Assembly (NCBI GenBank): GCA_030021035.2
Contig: JARYZH020000173.1
Span: 832,950 to 896,949 of the forward strand
Direction of reading: 5' to 3'
DNA: 64,000 nt
Source: Notholithocarpus densiflorus
Taxonomy: Eukaryota; Streptophyta; Magnoliopsida; Fagales; Fagaceae
Below, piece after piece: positions 1-11,871 of this stretch (position 1 is its first letter; each line of letters starts with the position of its first letter). The position numbers and the translations under genes were made by a program. The notes under the pieces were generated by a model that searched no databases, was not told where the DNA came from, and worked only from the letters and a program-made list of their open reading frames with translations.

Positions 1-2284
1 AAAGTAGTCCCTATTCCATTTTCTTCATTCCCAGTCCCTTCTACTGTAAAACCACCTAAGTTGGATGACGTTTGGGAACATCAATTGGTAAGTATACTTC
101 AAAAGATATGGAAGCTATAGGTTGGACAATTGCTGATATTAAGGATATTAGTCCCTTTGTGGTTATGCATAGAATTCACTTGGAAGAGATTGCTAAAGCC
201 TCCCAACATGTTTTTGACCCAAGTAAGTTACAATCTCATTGGACTAGTCGATTCATAATATGCATTATTTATCTCCATGGTGTTGTTGAGGTTTGGATGG
301 TCTTGTTTATCAGGATTGATATCCAGTTGTGTTAAATCTTTTTGCAAAAAAAAAAAAAAATACAAAATACAAAAAAAAAAATCTGTTTCTTGTTAATTTT
401 TTGCTTTTAGATTAATATTTGTGTTTATTTTCTTGTTTAGTTTTATATTATTTTTTTCTAGCTGATATTTGACATAAATTAAAATTTATAACAATCAGCT
501 TGATCAAGGTGTGTCTCTTCCTTCTTCTTACCTTACTTGTTTCTACTTGGTTCTCATGTTGCATATTAATATTTTGCTCTCCTTTCATTCAAGATATATA
601 TTTGAGAGTATCATTTTTAACATTGAGGGCAATGTTTGGTTTAGGTTTAGGGGGATGTACATAGATTTCTATCTTTCTGTTTTGTTTTGTTTAGTACCAA
701 AAAATAAAATAAAAAATTCTTTTGCCTAGCTTGAGGTTTATGTTTTAAGTTCATTATACTACTCTTGCTTAAAGAATTTCATTGCTTTCATGCTCAATTC
801 ATTTCACATGCACGTAGCCACTCAGACACAACTTGTTGTTGAAGGATAAAAGTGATTAGAAAATCTTGAAGATAGTAATGTGGAGACTGTAACCCTTGTG
901 AGTTTTGAGCCAATCATTATTTTTGGAGGGTTATTTATTGTTTTTGATCTTAAAGTTCATTTGGAAGTGCGCGATATATTTCCCTTATTGTAGTCTCATT
1001 ATTCTTTCTTTTGGCCAAGAATTTTTTTTATTTTTTTGTTACTCTTGAATCTTTTGAAGTCATTGATATTGAATGAACTATACTAGTCTTTGAGAGATGA
1101 GATTAGAACATTTTTGTCTACTTTGAGCCTTATATGTGTTTTTATTTTTCTTTCTTGATACATTATCGCTAGTCACTCCGTTGAGCCTTTTAATTAGCCT
1201 TTCTTTCTTAAAACCCTTATTCATGGTGTTTCAAGATGGAATGTTGATCAGTTTGTCTCAATGTGGTGGTTGTGCAAGAATTTAAAGAAGAAGGAAAAAT
1301 ACAAAAGAAGAAGAAAAAGAAAAGAGAACAACAAAATGGAAAAGTATCGAAAAGAAAAGAAAAAGTTTAAGTTCTCATCAAATTTTGAGAAGTGAAATGA
1401 AAGGAATGAATGTTGTTTTGAAGAAGAAGAGTTGGAAAAAAAATAGTGTTGAATGGAAATTCCAAAAAGTATTGAGATGCCGACTGATCTTCAAAACATT
1501 TCTTATATTTACCTTCACCCATTCTTATTTCATTCCCTTTGTTTTTACCCTACATTGCGTCCTAATAAAGTCCTTATTTGATCTTGAAGATTGTATAGTT
1601 CAGATATTGATATGACTAAGAAGAAAAAGGTGTGGTATAAATATTTTTGGCATCCTTTCATGAGACTACTTTGTTCTTTATTGATTAAGCATTTTTCATG
1701 TGATTTATATGTGAGGTATTTGATTTTTCTTACATTACTCCACTCGCATATACTGTTGAGAGTGTTACACCCCATTTTAGAGTGATTTCATTTGTTTAGT
1801 GATAACACCGAAAAGATTTGAGTTGAAGCATACTTTCAAAAAGAGATTCAAGTCAAGTTTATTCTAAAACTAAGAGTATGTTTAGGTTGGCTTCCACTTT
1901 TCACTCACATTGAGTTTTGATGGCATGTGAACTTCCTTGGCAATTGTAGTGTTTTTGAACTTGAACTAATCCTCTTTGCAAAAGGCTAATGAAAAAAAAA
2001 AAAAAAAAAACTTGTTTTGTTTGATTTTCTTTATTATGTTTGTTTCAGTATTCATTCTCAGAACTTTGTGGGTATATTCACTGCAAACCCTCACGAGACT
2101 ATAACTCATCCACTAGTGTAAGCTAGGGGTTTAAAGGCTTGTTGCATATGCTAAATACAATTGAAAATTCCAGCAAAAGTGGATTAGTTAGGATTTTCTT
2201 TTTTTGTGTTTTTAATTTCTTTGTTCTGTTTTGCTTTTTATCTGTTTTGCTCGAGGACTAGCAAAATGTAGGTTTGGGGGTATT
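1..2284 (+). mobile_element. Athila-like Ty3/gypsy element, 3' internal part (truncated by window edge)
   Basis: Internal sequence directly upstream of an LTR on the plus strand. It begins with a short pol remnant (about 90-233) and then runs as ~2 kb of AT-rich, stop-filled sequence with no ORF above 76 aa, so most of pol and any env-like region are deleted or decayed. Just before the LTR, around 2270-2284, is a purine-rich stretch with TTTGGGGGT, a typical polypurine tract of the Athila/Tat group. The 5' part lies beyond the left edge of the window. A-runs at about 346-380 and 1990-2009 are simple sequence. Lineage is inferred from the pol motif and the LTR end sequence. Confidence 0.65.
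90..233 (+). pseudogene. pol: Athila/Tat-type reverse transcriptase N-terminal remnant
   Basis: The plus-frame peptide contains AIGWTIADIKDISP followed by MHRIHLEE. This closely resembles the conserved stretch just before the RT core in Athila-type Ty3/gypsy polyproteins (AIGWTIADIKGISP and MHxIxLEE in the family). The match lasts about 40 residues; the catalytic RT motifs are absent and the frame then runs into unrelated sequence ending at 335. It is a non-functional relic. Its place upstream of the 2285-3666 LTR suggests the same parent element with a large internal deletion. Confidence 0.6.
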
Positions 2285-3666
2285 TGATGTGCATGAAATA
2301 TATACAATAAAATACCCTCATATTTGCATCTTTGGCCTCACTATTATGGTAATTTGTTACTGGTTATAATATATCTTTGTTTTATAGGTTATAAGGGCTT
2401 TGCATGCTTACAAGAATTCTTGGAAGATAAGAAAAATGAAGAAGAAGCAGAGCAAGTGAAGTGTAATTGACTATGCCGAAACTACGAGGTGGGCCAACTA
2501 ATTCAAGAAGGCAAATTGTAGAGAATTGTAATTTGCAAGCCTGGAGACATGTGAAGGAAAGAAAAAGAAAAATAAAAAGTGTTGGATTAATGCTAAGCTG
2601 ACGTGATGAAGAAATAGAAGTTTAATTATGTGGAGTCTAGAAGTGGGCTTGTGGTCTTTATGCATAGTTGTTAAGCGGGCCTCTTTCTTAAAGGAATTGC
2701 ACGTTAGAATATATAGCAGAGGTATTTCTGGGCCATTCGGGTTTATACCTTGTGAAACTCCTCAAGTCAGCGTGTGGTCCAAGCATTAAAAGCTCTAGTT
2801 CCACTTGTATTAGGATGAGGCATAGTATCAGGCAGTGTAAGTAAGTATATAAATAGAGAGCAAAACAGAAAAATAGGGGTGTGCTAGGGATGAGGGCTGA
2901 ATGTATAGAGAGCTGCGGCTACCTCTTCCATCACAGTTAGTTTTAATTATTTTTCTAGTTTAATGTTTAGTATTTTATTTTTGGGTTGAGGATGAAACCT
3001 TGTTAAGGATTATTAGTTATATTTATGTGATTTGATTTTTCCCACAATAGTTGTTCTTTAATGATTTAATTGTTCTTACTTCATATCAATTGACTAAGAT
3101 GGGATTCTAGATATGAGTTCAATCATGTTTTTCTCATGATTTAGGATTTGTCTTAATTAATTGAATACTTGGTTTATTATTTCTTGAGTTTAAAATTGGA
3201 TATCTCTTGTGATTTGTTTGGCTACAGATACAATTGATGATTTGATTTTATACCTAGGAAGCGAAGAAGAGCATACTTTAGATATTTAAATAGAAGTTTT
3301 AATGATAATATTTTCCATGATAGCAAGATTGATTTCTAGATTATCATGCAGTGGTTGGGAAAAATTAATGATCATAAATATATGCTGATATGACTTACAA
3401 GGCGGATTCCAAAACCTTAATTCCTTTCTCTAGATTGTTTACATCTCTTTACTGCTTTATATTATATCTTTGCTTAATTTAATTATTTGTTTAGTTTATT
3501 TAATTGCAAACAACCAATTTTTATTAAACTAGATTATGATTGATTTGATTAAGGTTTAATTAATTTTCCTACGTTCATTCAAGTCCCTGTGGGTTCGACC
3601 TCGTTCTTGTCAAACTATACTTCGGTACGGTTTGTACACTTGTGAGTACTTTAAAATTTCACAACA
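2285..3666 (+). repeat. 3' LTR of the Athila-like element
   Basis: Starts TGATGTGC right after the TTTGGGGGT tract and ends CACAACA, 1382 bp. A clear TATA box (TATATAAATA) lies at 2846-2855. The 3' end carries TCCCTGTGGGTTCGACCTCG, a motif often seen at the end of Athila/Tat LTRs. Immediately after it the sequence becomes RT coding of an unrelated element, which fixes the boundary at 3666/3667. The matching target-site duplication would be left of the window, so it cannot be checked. Confidence 0.75.
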
Positions 3667-4701
3667 GGGACTATGAAGAAATGCCTGGATTGGATCCAAA
3701 GGTGGTCACACATATGCTAAATGTTGACCCCAAGGCCAAGCCTGTAAAGCAGCCACCAAGAAAGTATCGTTTGGATGTTGAAGAGAAGATCAGAGTTGAA
3801 GTGAACAAGCTTTTGAAAGTAGGGTTCATAGAAGAGATCAAATGTCCAAAATGGCTGGCTAACATAGTTCCTACGAAGAAGAAAGGTGGGCAGATAAGAA
3901 TTGGCGTGGACTTTAGGGATCTCAATAGGGCATGCCCTAAAGATGAATTCCCACTGCCCCATGTCGATATTCTGGTGGATGTAGTTGCTGGACACAAGCG
4001 TTTTTCTTTTATGGATAGCTACAGTGGTTACAACTAGATTTTCATGGAACCATCAGATGCTCATAAAACTGCTTTTAGAACACCTTTTAGGAATTTCTAC
4101 TATAAGATGACGCCCTTCCGATTGAAGAACGCTAGTGCAACATATCAGAGGACTATGTGGATGATCTGATGGTAAAGGCAAAGAACCTAATTGAGTATCT
4201 ATTGCACCTAAGGCAGGTTTTTGAAAGGTGTAGAAAGTACAACTTGAGGATGAATCCTTCCAAGTGCACCTTTGGGGTATCCTCAGTGAAGTTCTTGGGA
4301 TTCCTTGTCCATCAAAAGGGGATTGATTTAGATACCACAAAAGCAAAGGCAATAACTACTCTTACTCCACCAGCAACTTTGAAAGAGTTGAGAAGCTTGG
4401 AGGGAAAGGTGTCTTATTTGAGAAGATTTATCCTCGGTTTAGCTGAGATCTTGAAGCCTTTGGTTGAATAAACCAAAAAGGGAGTGGCCTATACAAGCAA
4501 TTTTGGCAAATCCCCATACCATGGTGGCTTCATTGCCTAGGAAGCCTCTTTTCTTGTATATAGCAAATACATAACAATAACTGGGGTCTCTATTGGCTCA
4601 AGAACAAGAAGGCATTAAAAGGCCAGTATACTACATTAGAAGGCATATGAAGATACCAAAGCTGAGATACTCCACAGCTGAAAAGGTATGTCTTTCCTTA
4701 G
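3667..4701 (+). pseudogene. pol: Ty3/gypsy (Tat-like) RT and RNase H remnant
   Basis: Plus-frame reading gives the RT N-terminus (MPGLDPKVV), WLANIVP, RIGVDFRDLNRACPKDEFPLP, FSFMDSYSGYN and, after a break, YVDDLMVKA, NPSKCTFGV and FLGFLVHQKGID. The beginning of RNase H (RPVYYI ... YSTAEKVCLSLV) ends at 4701. A TAG at 4035-4037 replaces the glutamine of the usual SGYNQI motif. Around 4145-4160 a deletion joins the TYQR motif straight to the YVDD catalytic motif, removing ~15 residues. Later frames carry more stops. The left side is cut by the Athila-like LTR and the right side by LTR A, so this fragment is the older target of both. Not functional. Confidence 0.85.
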
Positions 4702-6837
4702 TGTAGACACCGCATTTTGTACCCCTTACAACTCAAACCCCCATTCCCCAATAAGGTATTAGTTCAAACTTTGCTTTTTTCCTTTTCTTTCCTTTTTATG
4801 CTTTTAATTCTTCAGTTTGTCTTGTTTTCTTGTTATAACATGTTTTGATATGCTTTCCTAGTCTAAGTTTATGGTTTTATATGTTTAAAATGCATGTTAA
4901 GGTGTTAGATTAAGTGTTTTAAGCTTGGTTATGCTTTTAGGGTTTTCTGGGCAAGACCTTGCGTACGCATAATATTGCCTGCGCATGCAGGCTTAATTTT
5001 GTGCGCGCAAGCTTGTTCTTGCGTGCGCAGGCCGCTGCCTAGAAACTCGAATTTTTATTTTGTTTATTTCATTTCTATTTTCACATGTTTGTTTGTTTAG
5101 CTTCTTTTCCCATGCCTTTATGCTTTCAATGTCTATGTTTCAAATGTTTAATTGCTTGTTTTGTCTCATATGTTAGAATTAGGGTGTATTTTGTATTTTC
5201 TTTGTTTCAATGCCATAATCATTCATTCACATGTTCATGCATGATACCATAGGTGCTGAGTTGCTGCAAGGTTAGTAAGGGTAAGTCATACATTCACATT
5301 GTAAAGTTGTGATTTTCAAATATGTATTTTGTTGGCTTTTATTCAGTGCCAAATTTGATTGTAATTTTATTCAATCTTATGTACCCTGTATTTGTTGTGG
5401 GAATTTGTTGTAAGGATTATGTGATAGTGAGAGAGAGTGTGAAGACTTAAGTAATTGAAACAAAGAAGGTTTTCGCGGGTATCTCGCGACTAAGCTTCCC
5501 GCGAGAGGATGCATGTGCCCTGCACATGATTGGAATGTGAAGAGTCAGTACAGATGGAGACAGCTGTGTCTCACGAGTATCTCGCGGGTAAGGCCTTCCC
5601 ACGAGACACCCGCGAGACATTCTGTTCTGCCAGACTGTACTATCTGATACACACTTTCTGCACCCACACTATATATACCCACATTACCCACAAATGATAA
5701 GGAGAGCCTCTAAGAGAAAACCCTAGCAAAAACACTTAAGAGTTAGAAATTGTTATACCAACAATTCTCTACACATTTGTTTGTGGAATTTCCTCATCTC
5801 CTACCTCTTAATTTCCATACCATTGAGAGGTTAATAGTCCAAACACTTATCACATCTTTTGAGAGTGTCAAGTGAGGTTTTGGTGCTGCTGGGAAGTATT
5901 GGAAGAAGCCAAGGATGGCAGATGCAACATGGAGCTTGTTGCGGGATCCGGAGAGCTAGACAAGACACGGTTCCGAGAAGCCTTGTTGGAGTAGGAGCTT
6001 GGAGGGCTTAGGTACATCGGGTAGATTAGGCTTGGAGGGTCTCTTGCTAACCCATGTATCCCAACTGATTGTCTAGTGGATCGATTACCGCTTGGAGGGC
6101 GGCGGAGAGGTTTTTCACCGAGTTCTTCGGTTTCCTCTTCGATAACACATCGGCGTGTTATCTATGTTTGCATCTCTCTTCCCTACTCTTGTTCATTTCA
6201 TTTTACTGCTGTGTTGCTTTAAATATGGATTAGAGTAGCTCTCTCGCTTGTATGCTTGTGTTTACACTATTCTGCACTTAGTATTAAGTTAGTGTAAAAT
6301 CAACCAAGCCGTAACTTTGAATTGGGGGTCTAAACAGCTCTTGTGTTATTTAACACATTTTCAATCTTTCACACATGAACATGCATAGGTGTTGTTATGT
6401 TTTGTTTGATGTATGATATACTTGCTGCCATGATTAAGTTGCTGCCTTATATATGACATGATAGGGTTTTCATATGTTAGATGAATGCTAGGGTTGTATA
6501 TGTGTGGTTCAGTTTCTTTTGCTTTATGGATGGATATGTATGTGTTTTGGGATGATGATGCCATGTTGTATGCTTAGATGTATGTTAGTGTGTGTGTGAG
6601 TTTAGGACAAAAGTTTTGAATGTGATTTTATCAAGTTTAAGATGTAAGACACAATGATGGGAGGCAAACCTTAGGGTTGGGCGGTCTTAGGTGCCTAACA
6701 CCTTTCCAAGAATGTACCTAAACTCCGAACCCATATCTCTGGTAGTAAGATCAATGGTACTTCCTTGAAAGGATGCTTTATTCATTGTTCCTAGGCCATT
6801 GCAAAAACTAGGTGGCAACTCCTCCATTGTGTACACA
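4702..6837 (+). repeat. LTR A: 5' LTR of element H (Tat-like gypsy)
   Basis: Starts TGTAGACACCGCATTTTG at the point where the RT remnant is interrupted and ends GTGTACACA immediately before a primer-binding-like site, giving 2136 bp. A TATA-like CTATATATAC is at about 5670-5679, followed by an untranslated leader with AAACCCTAGC. Two GC-rich segments stand out from the AT-rich background: TGCGTACGC/TGCGCATGC motifs at ~4965-5035 and CTCGCGGG/CCCGCGAG motifs at ~5475-5615. Its first ~50 bp match LTR B at 42702 but the rest does not, so the two are related subfamilies rather than a matched pair. Confidence 0.75.
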
Positions 6838-6838
6838 G

Positions 6839-6856
6839 TGGCGACTCCGTTGGGGA
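6839..6856 (+). other. Primer-binding site of element H
   Basis: TGGCGACTCCGTTGGGGA begins one base after the LTR end. This type of sequence directly follows the 5' LTR in many Tat/Ogre-lineage elements and is complementary to a tRNA 3' end. I believe tRNA-Arg is reported for such sites but did not verify it. Element M has the near-identical TGGCGACTTCACTGGGGA in the same place. Confidence 0.65.
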
Positions 6857-9341
6857 TGATGAGTTTAATTCCTATGTGCCTTATTTCTTAAACTTCATAA
6901 AAACTATTTCAACACTTGTTTGTACACACATCACTTGGTTTCTTTTGTCCCTTAACCTCGATTTGTGATGAGTGGGAAAATGGAAGGCTCCATTCGAGCC
7001 TAAATCTTCTGGAGTTTATCCCACCAATTCACAATTGGTGCCATCACCTATAATGAGCTTAAGTACGTTAAAGGTTTGCTACCAATCCACTATGGGGTCG
7101 ACTTAGGCCCTCGGTTGGAATCATAGCCCACCAAGTTGTGAGTGACCTACTTAGCTATCCCTTTAGCCTTAGGGAGCCTACCCTTTCCGTCAAGTAAAGT
7201 GCCCTCAAGCCCGTTCCTTCAAAGGGTCGAGTAATCTCCAAAGTAATGATGGTAGCAGCTTCCAAATCTAGAGAAGCAGGAAGGGGCTGGCCAGCCTATG
7301 GAGTCTAGTTAACCTATAATGATACAAGGTTAGAAGAAGAGTATCCTAAGGGAAATGCATGAAGAAGCATGAAAACTAGAACTCTTAAACTTACCTTATT
7401 CAAAGTTAACCCAGCAAGGTGGGCCCTCAATCGAGGGAATTCCCTCAAATTTAGATTGATGCTTGGAGTTATGAGGCCATACTTAACAATTCACCGTTGC
7501 AAAAGGAAACACAAGCCACAAATTAGATACAAGATGGTACCGCTTGCAAAATGGTATAGTTTGCAAGGTGATACAGTTTGCAAGACTACAAGTTACAAAT
7601 GAAAATACAAGAGATGGAAAGAGAACTAAACTCAAGGATCTTTTAAGGCTCCACAAGCTACCGTAAGGTGCCCTGGCTAAGAGTGTCGAGGATAGAGTAA
7701 AGATAGGCAAGAATGCATGTCCCCAGTTGGCCCTCCGTGCATCTGTAAAGTCTTGAAAGAGGGTTAACCACCTTAAGGACACCGCTTTCCCACCATTAGA
7801 GAAGAGATAAGCTCCCAACAAATGTAAAAGAAAAGCCCTAGCCATCCAGACGCACTCCTCCGTAGTCCTTTGCGGGAGAAGCATGTAATCCGACACCAAG
7901 TTAAAGTAACAAATGGTCTCAGTGGGGTACTTCCTCCCCAACATGTCAAGACCCAGCTAGATGCCTGACACGCCATCCAAATTAATGATGGCCCCATTGA
8001 AACTAAGGGCGGTCCTGCGGTGGAAGTCATAGGGAGTCACCATTATCTCCCGTTCAGCAATATGGAAGGTATGGTTAGTATCCCACCACCTCTCGATAAG
8101 GCATTGCACCAAAGTAGCGCTTGCGGTCTTTTCTGGCAGAAGGCTTAGGATAGACTCAAAGCCCGCTTCCCGGATGTAAGCCCTTATTTCGGGAACGAGG
8201 TTGTACCACTCCACCACCTTGTTGGTGCTTCCCCTACCAGCATAAGGGGATGAGGACTATAAAAGAAGAAGATAACATTAGATTCTTGATTCAAGTAAAA
8301 ATGATGGAAAATGATGTTTTCGATGCAAGAATAAAGATAAAAAGAAGGATGCAGTGATATTCAGGTGCAAAAATGACAAAAAGGGGTGTTAGGATTGCAT
8401 ATAGAAGTGAAACAATTGAAAAAGAAGTGAAAATGGGCAGAGTAAGATCTCTCCCAAGCGTCTCACGTACGCGAGCCAAGGCCCACATAGGCAGACAGGA
8501 CCCTGCGTACGCAAGCTAGAACCCATGTATGCAGAGCCTCAAGAACTCCTCAACGTTCGCAAGAATAGAGCTGCATATGCATAAGTTCAAGCTGCGTACA
8601 CAAGCTCGAGTCCACGCATGCAGAAGCACAAACAGTAAGTGTCCTTCAACATTTTCAATCATATATCATCCAAAATCAATCTTAAACATGTTCTTATCCC
8701 TCCTAATGTGTCAAGTTTTCATCTAAACCAATCCCACAACAAAACCTAAGCATTTACATGGTCAAAAACACATTAAAATGGAAGATCAAAAAGAAACTTG
8801 AAAATGAGAAAAGTTTGAAAAACTTACAAATTCAGCCATAGAGATATGATTCTCGGGCTGGTGTGTCAATAAAGGAGACTCTGTCAATCTCACTACTCCA
8901 CTCCAACAGGTGAGGACAAATGCATCAAAGCAAAGGACGTAGGAAGTCTTCTTGGCCTTGGGTGCCATTGAAGGAGGTGAAGAGAGTTTGAGAGAAAATG
9001 AGAGAATGAGGGACTTTTGAGAGAATGGGAGGAAAAGAGAAAAGAGGGAAGTTTTTGTAGAGAAAAAAGGGGAAGTTGAAGAGTTATGAAGAATGTGAAG
9101 AGATGAGGGAGATGAAGAGAATGAAGAAGAAAAAGAAACGGTCGGTAACCGTTGGAAAAAATGAAGAGGTGGGAACACACCTGATGGCTAAACTACATGT
9201 AGTTTAGGCCTCACAACTAAACTTCATGTAGTTTAGTCATGAACAAAAACAAAATTTCAAAAAAGAAAAACATCTCAATATTGCCCCAATTAGGCATAAA
9301 GTCACCAAGGACTCCCTAGTGGGTAGTAAAGGAAGCAAAAT
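6857..9341 (+). mobile_element. Element H internal region, left part
   Basis: The region downstream of the PBS of LTR A. No gag or pol reading frame is visible on the plus strand. The only recognisable coding is an antisense PMD pseudogene (7644-8968). The rest (6857-7640 and 8970-9341) is non-coding, with a purine-rich tract around 8985-9170 that would be the pyrimidine-rich 5' region of the antisense gene. It ends at the insertion point of a 2.5-kb solo LTR and resumes at 11872. The lack of gag-pol makes H, as preserved, a large non-autonomous derivative. Confidence 0.55.
7644..8968 (-). pseudogene. Plant mobile domain (PMD, aminotransferase-like) gene, antisense within element H
   Basis: Two exons are visible. 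Exon 1 is 8968-8828 (141 nt), starting MAPKAKK and containing RLTESPLLTHQPENHIS; it ends at a GTAAGT donor (8827 downward). The intron acceptor TTATAG is at ~8257-8262. Exon 2, from 8256, is in frame with exon 1 and reads YAGRGSTNKVVEWYNLVPEI, then IMVTPYDFHRRTALSF (the PMD signature MTPYDF..L.GL, degenerate here), and runs to about 7644 without a clear end. An in-frame TAG at 7957-7959 interrupts exon 2 and the reading continues in the same frame past it. PMD proteins include MAIN/MAIL1-type nuclear factors and many TE-carried copies; the role of this copy is unknown. Orientation is opposite to H, upstream of where gag would be. Confidence 0.7.
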
Positions 9342-11817
9342 TGTCACACCCCAAACCCCAAAGGGTCTAAAGCATGAAAAAGACATCTCAAAGTAGCTGT
9401 AGATTTTTTTCTTTCTTTCCTTTTTGACAATCCACAAAATTATATCAAGTCCTAATATCAAGAATTATCATAATAATTTCATTGAATATACTCTCAGAGT
9501 AAGTCAGAGCTCTAAGTAATAATTACAAAGACCATTGGCCACAAAAGAATAGAGGTCTGAATAATTAATTACATATTATCAGCTTGTCTCATCGGTGGGA
9601 ATAACATCACAACCACTATAATATACAAAAGAATGAGTCAAGCCTATTCTAAGATGTACACCATCTAATATACCCATTACAAAAGTTCAACCTCCATTAG
9701 TAGTTAGTCTAACTACTATTAGCCACCAAAAAGCTGTCTCAAAAGGCTGTTGCCTACTCTGAAAATGTTATAAAATAATGGGATGAGATAGAGCCCAGTA
9801 AGTAGCATAATTAATGGGGGTGGGGGGAAATGCAAGTTCCATCCTCAAAAATAATAATATGACAAGAATGATTGAATAATGAAATACTAAGTTTCTCAAA
9901 GTAAATACCTTGAAACTATATACTATAATCTGTGAGTACTAACAATATAATTTCCAAAGCCATAAAATCTAACATATGGTAATTTATCACAAATATATCA
10001 TACTACCACATAGACCGGTCAGGGGATCCACCCATTCACAACTGACATGATATTGTCCTCTCTGGTATGCAGACTCTTGGCCCCATGGACAGCAGCCTCA
10101 CCCATACCCTCAAGGTTTTTCTCTCCCCCTATGGGCAGCAGAGAGAGCGCGTCAAATAGGACCTCTCTTGCATGTGGTCTCTTGGCCCCATGGACAACAG
10201 CCTCACCCACACACAATCAAGGAACCTCTTCCCCCCATGGACAGCAGGGAAGAATGCGTCATCCAAAGTGAAAGGGCACTGACCTGGATTTGATTCCATT
10301 GTCACAAAGACTACGAAAACTAAATCGGGTGATCACCGGGAAATCACACATAGAATGGTGTTAAAACAACTCACAGGTTACATTACTTTGAAACATATAG
10401 TTCATATCTAGGTAGTTTCAGAAGACCTTAAATAATCTCACTTCTACAAAGTTTGTAAGGTTTCAACTTCATTCTTGTCAAAGGATTTTCTAACAATTTC
10501 CCACATAACAAGACAAAATAAGCATCTTTAAATTTTCCAATACACCATAAAATCTAAGATTTTCTTATCTAAGATTAAATAAAAGATGCTCATTTTTCCA
10601 TATTAACAATTCATACATTTCCCCAAATGCAATGCCAAATATGATGCACTTTTCATATATAATAATATATAATAGGGTCACAACACAATACTTTTAAGAA
10701 ATCATATATCCATATATCATTTTCCAAAATGTGTTTGACCCAAAAACAACATTTATAAAATATGGTTATTTTCCAAAAATCCCATTAAAAAGCTACTTAC
10801 CTCGCAACCGCAAAATCCTAATCCTCCAAGCTCCAAGGGGGATTAGCTAGAACCTAAACAATATCAAGCAAACCTATCACAATGAGCACAAAGCTTGAAA
10901 TTGTATCTAACTACAAATTAGGAATTGCCAAATAAGAACTTAATTAGGCAAGCCTAGTATTTAACCTCACATGTAATGTATTCCACTTCCAAAATTTCTC
11001 AAAACACTTTAATTTGCAAGGCATGGACTCCCATTTATACTCATAAATCATTCAAGGTGTCATATCTAACATCAAAACCTCCACACTTTATAAGTACTTC
11101 CCACAAAATTTATATAACATCATCAAGTGACCCATGACACCAAAATCATAATTTTCTCCAAGACAAACAATTTAAATCCTTAACTAGCTCCAAATAATCA
11201 ATACCCAAAACCCAATGTAAAAATCCTTAACTAGCTCCAATACCCACAAAATTTATATAACATCATCAAGTGACCCATGACACCAAAATCCTTAATTTTC
11301 TCCAAGACAAACAATTTAAATCCTTAACTAGCTCCAAATAACAAGCCTTAGATAGCCATCAATGTAAAAATCATGAACTCACTCATCAAATACATCCACC
11401 AAGACCCAAAACCCATACCTATAAACACATGAATATCATTTCCAAAGCTCTTAAATCACATGAATATCATTATAAAGGCTTGGGTAAAAAACCTCAAACA
11501 AGAACATAGTACCCATCAAAAGAGATTAGAACTTTTACCTCAAATAAAATGATGAAGATGCTTTAGGGTTCCTAAGAATTTTTCCGGTGATATTGCCGGA
11601 AAAATGATGGTGAGATGGTGTGGTTTGGAGTGGAGGCTGGCGGGTGAATGTGGAAGTTAGTGTGTGTGTGTGTGTTTAAGTAAAGAGAAAAGAAAGAAAA
11701 TGAAAGGAAGAATAGAGAGAGCCAGCCAAAAGAGAGAAGAGAGGTGGGTGAAAATGAATGGTGGGTAGTGGGGTTAGGTGGGGCACGTGGGAGCTTAAAA
11801 AAAATCTGGTCCACTCT

Positions 11818-11852
<35 letters not shown>

Positions 11853-11866
11853 GATGGGACGTTACA
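9342..11866 (-). mobile_element. Solo LTR, Tekay/Del-like (gypsy chromovirus), inserted in element H
   Basis: A 2525-bp unit reading TGTCACACC ... GGGACGTTACA on the plus strand, flanked by a perfect 5-bp target-site duplication aaaat (9337-9341 and 11867-11871). On the minus strand it starts TGTAACGTCCC and ends GTGTGACA, the terminus style of Del/Tekay chromovirus LTRs, so I assign minus orientation. No gag-pol ORF is inside, so it is most simply a solo LTR. It contains a 105-bp direct duplication and a run of about 30 T at ~11819-11848. Confidence 0.7.
10074..10283. repeat. 105-bp tandem duplication inside the solo LTR
   Basis: CTCTTGGCCCCATGGACA starts at 10074 and again at 10179, each followed by a related segment containing CAGCCTCACCCA and a CCATGGACAGCAG or CTATGGGCAGCAG block. 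Period about 105 bp, two diverged copies. It produces opposing short ORFs that are artefacts of the repeat. Confidence 0.6.
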
Positions 11867-11871
11867 AAAAT

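Noticed and set aside
5475..5615. Rho-independent terminator-like GC hairpins in LTR A
   Set aside because: The context is a eukaryotic LTR, so bacterial terminator logic does not apply; treated as palindromic motif clusters.
9180..9240. TGTAGTTTAG direct repeats (AACTACATGTAGTTTAGG)
   Set aside because: A short imperfect palindromic duplication without further structure.
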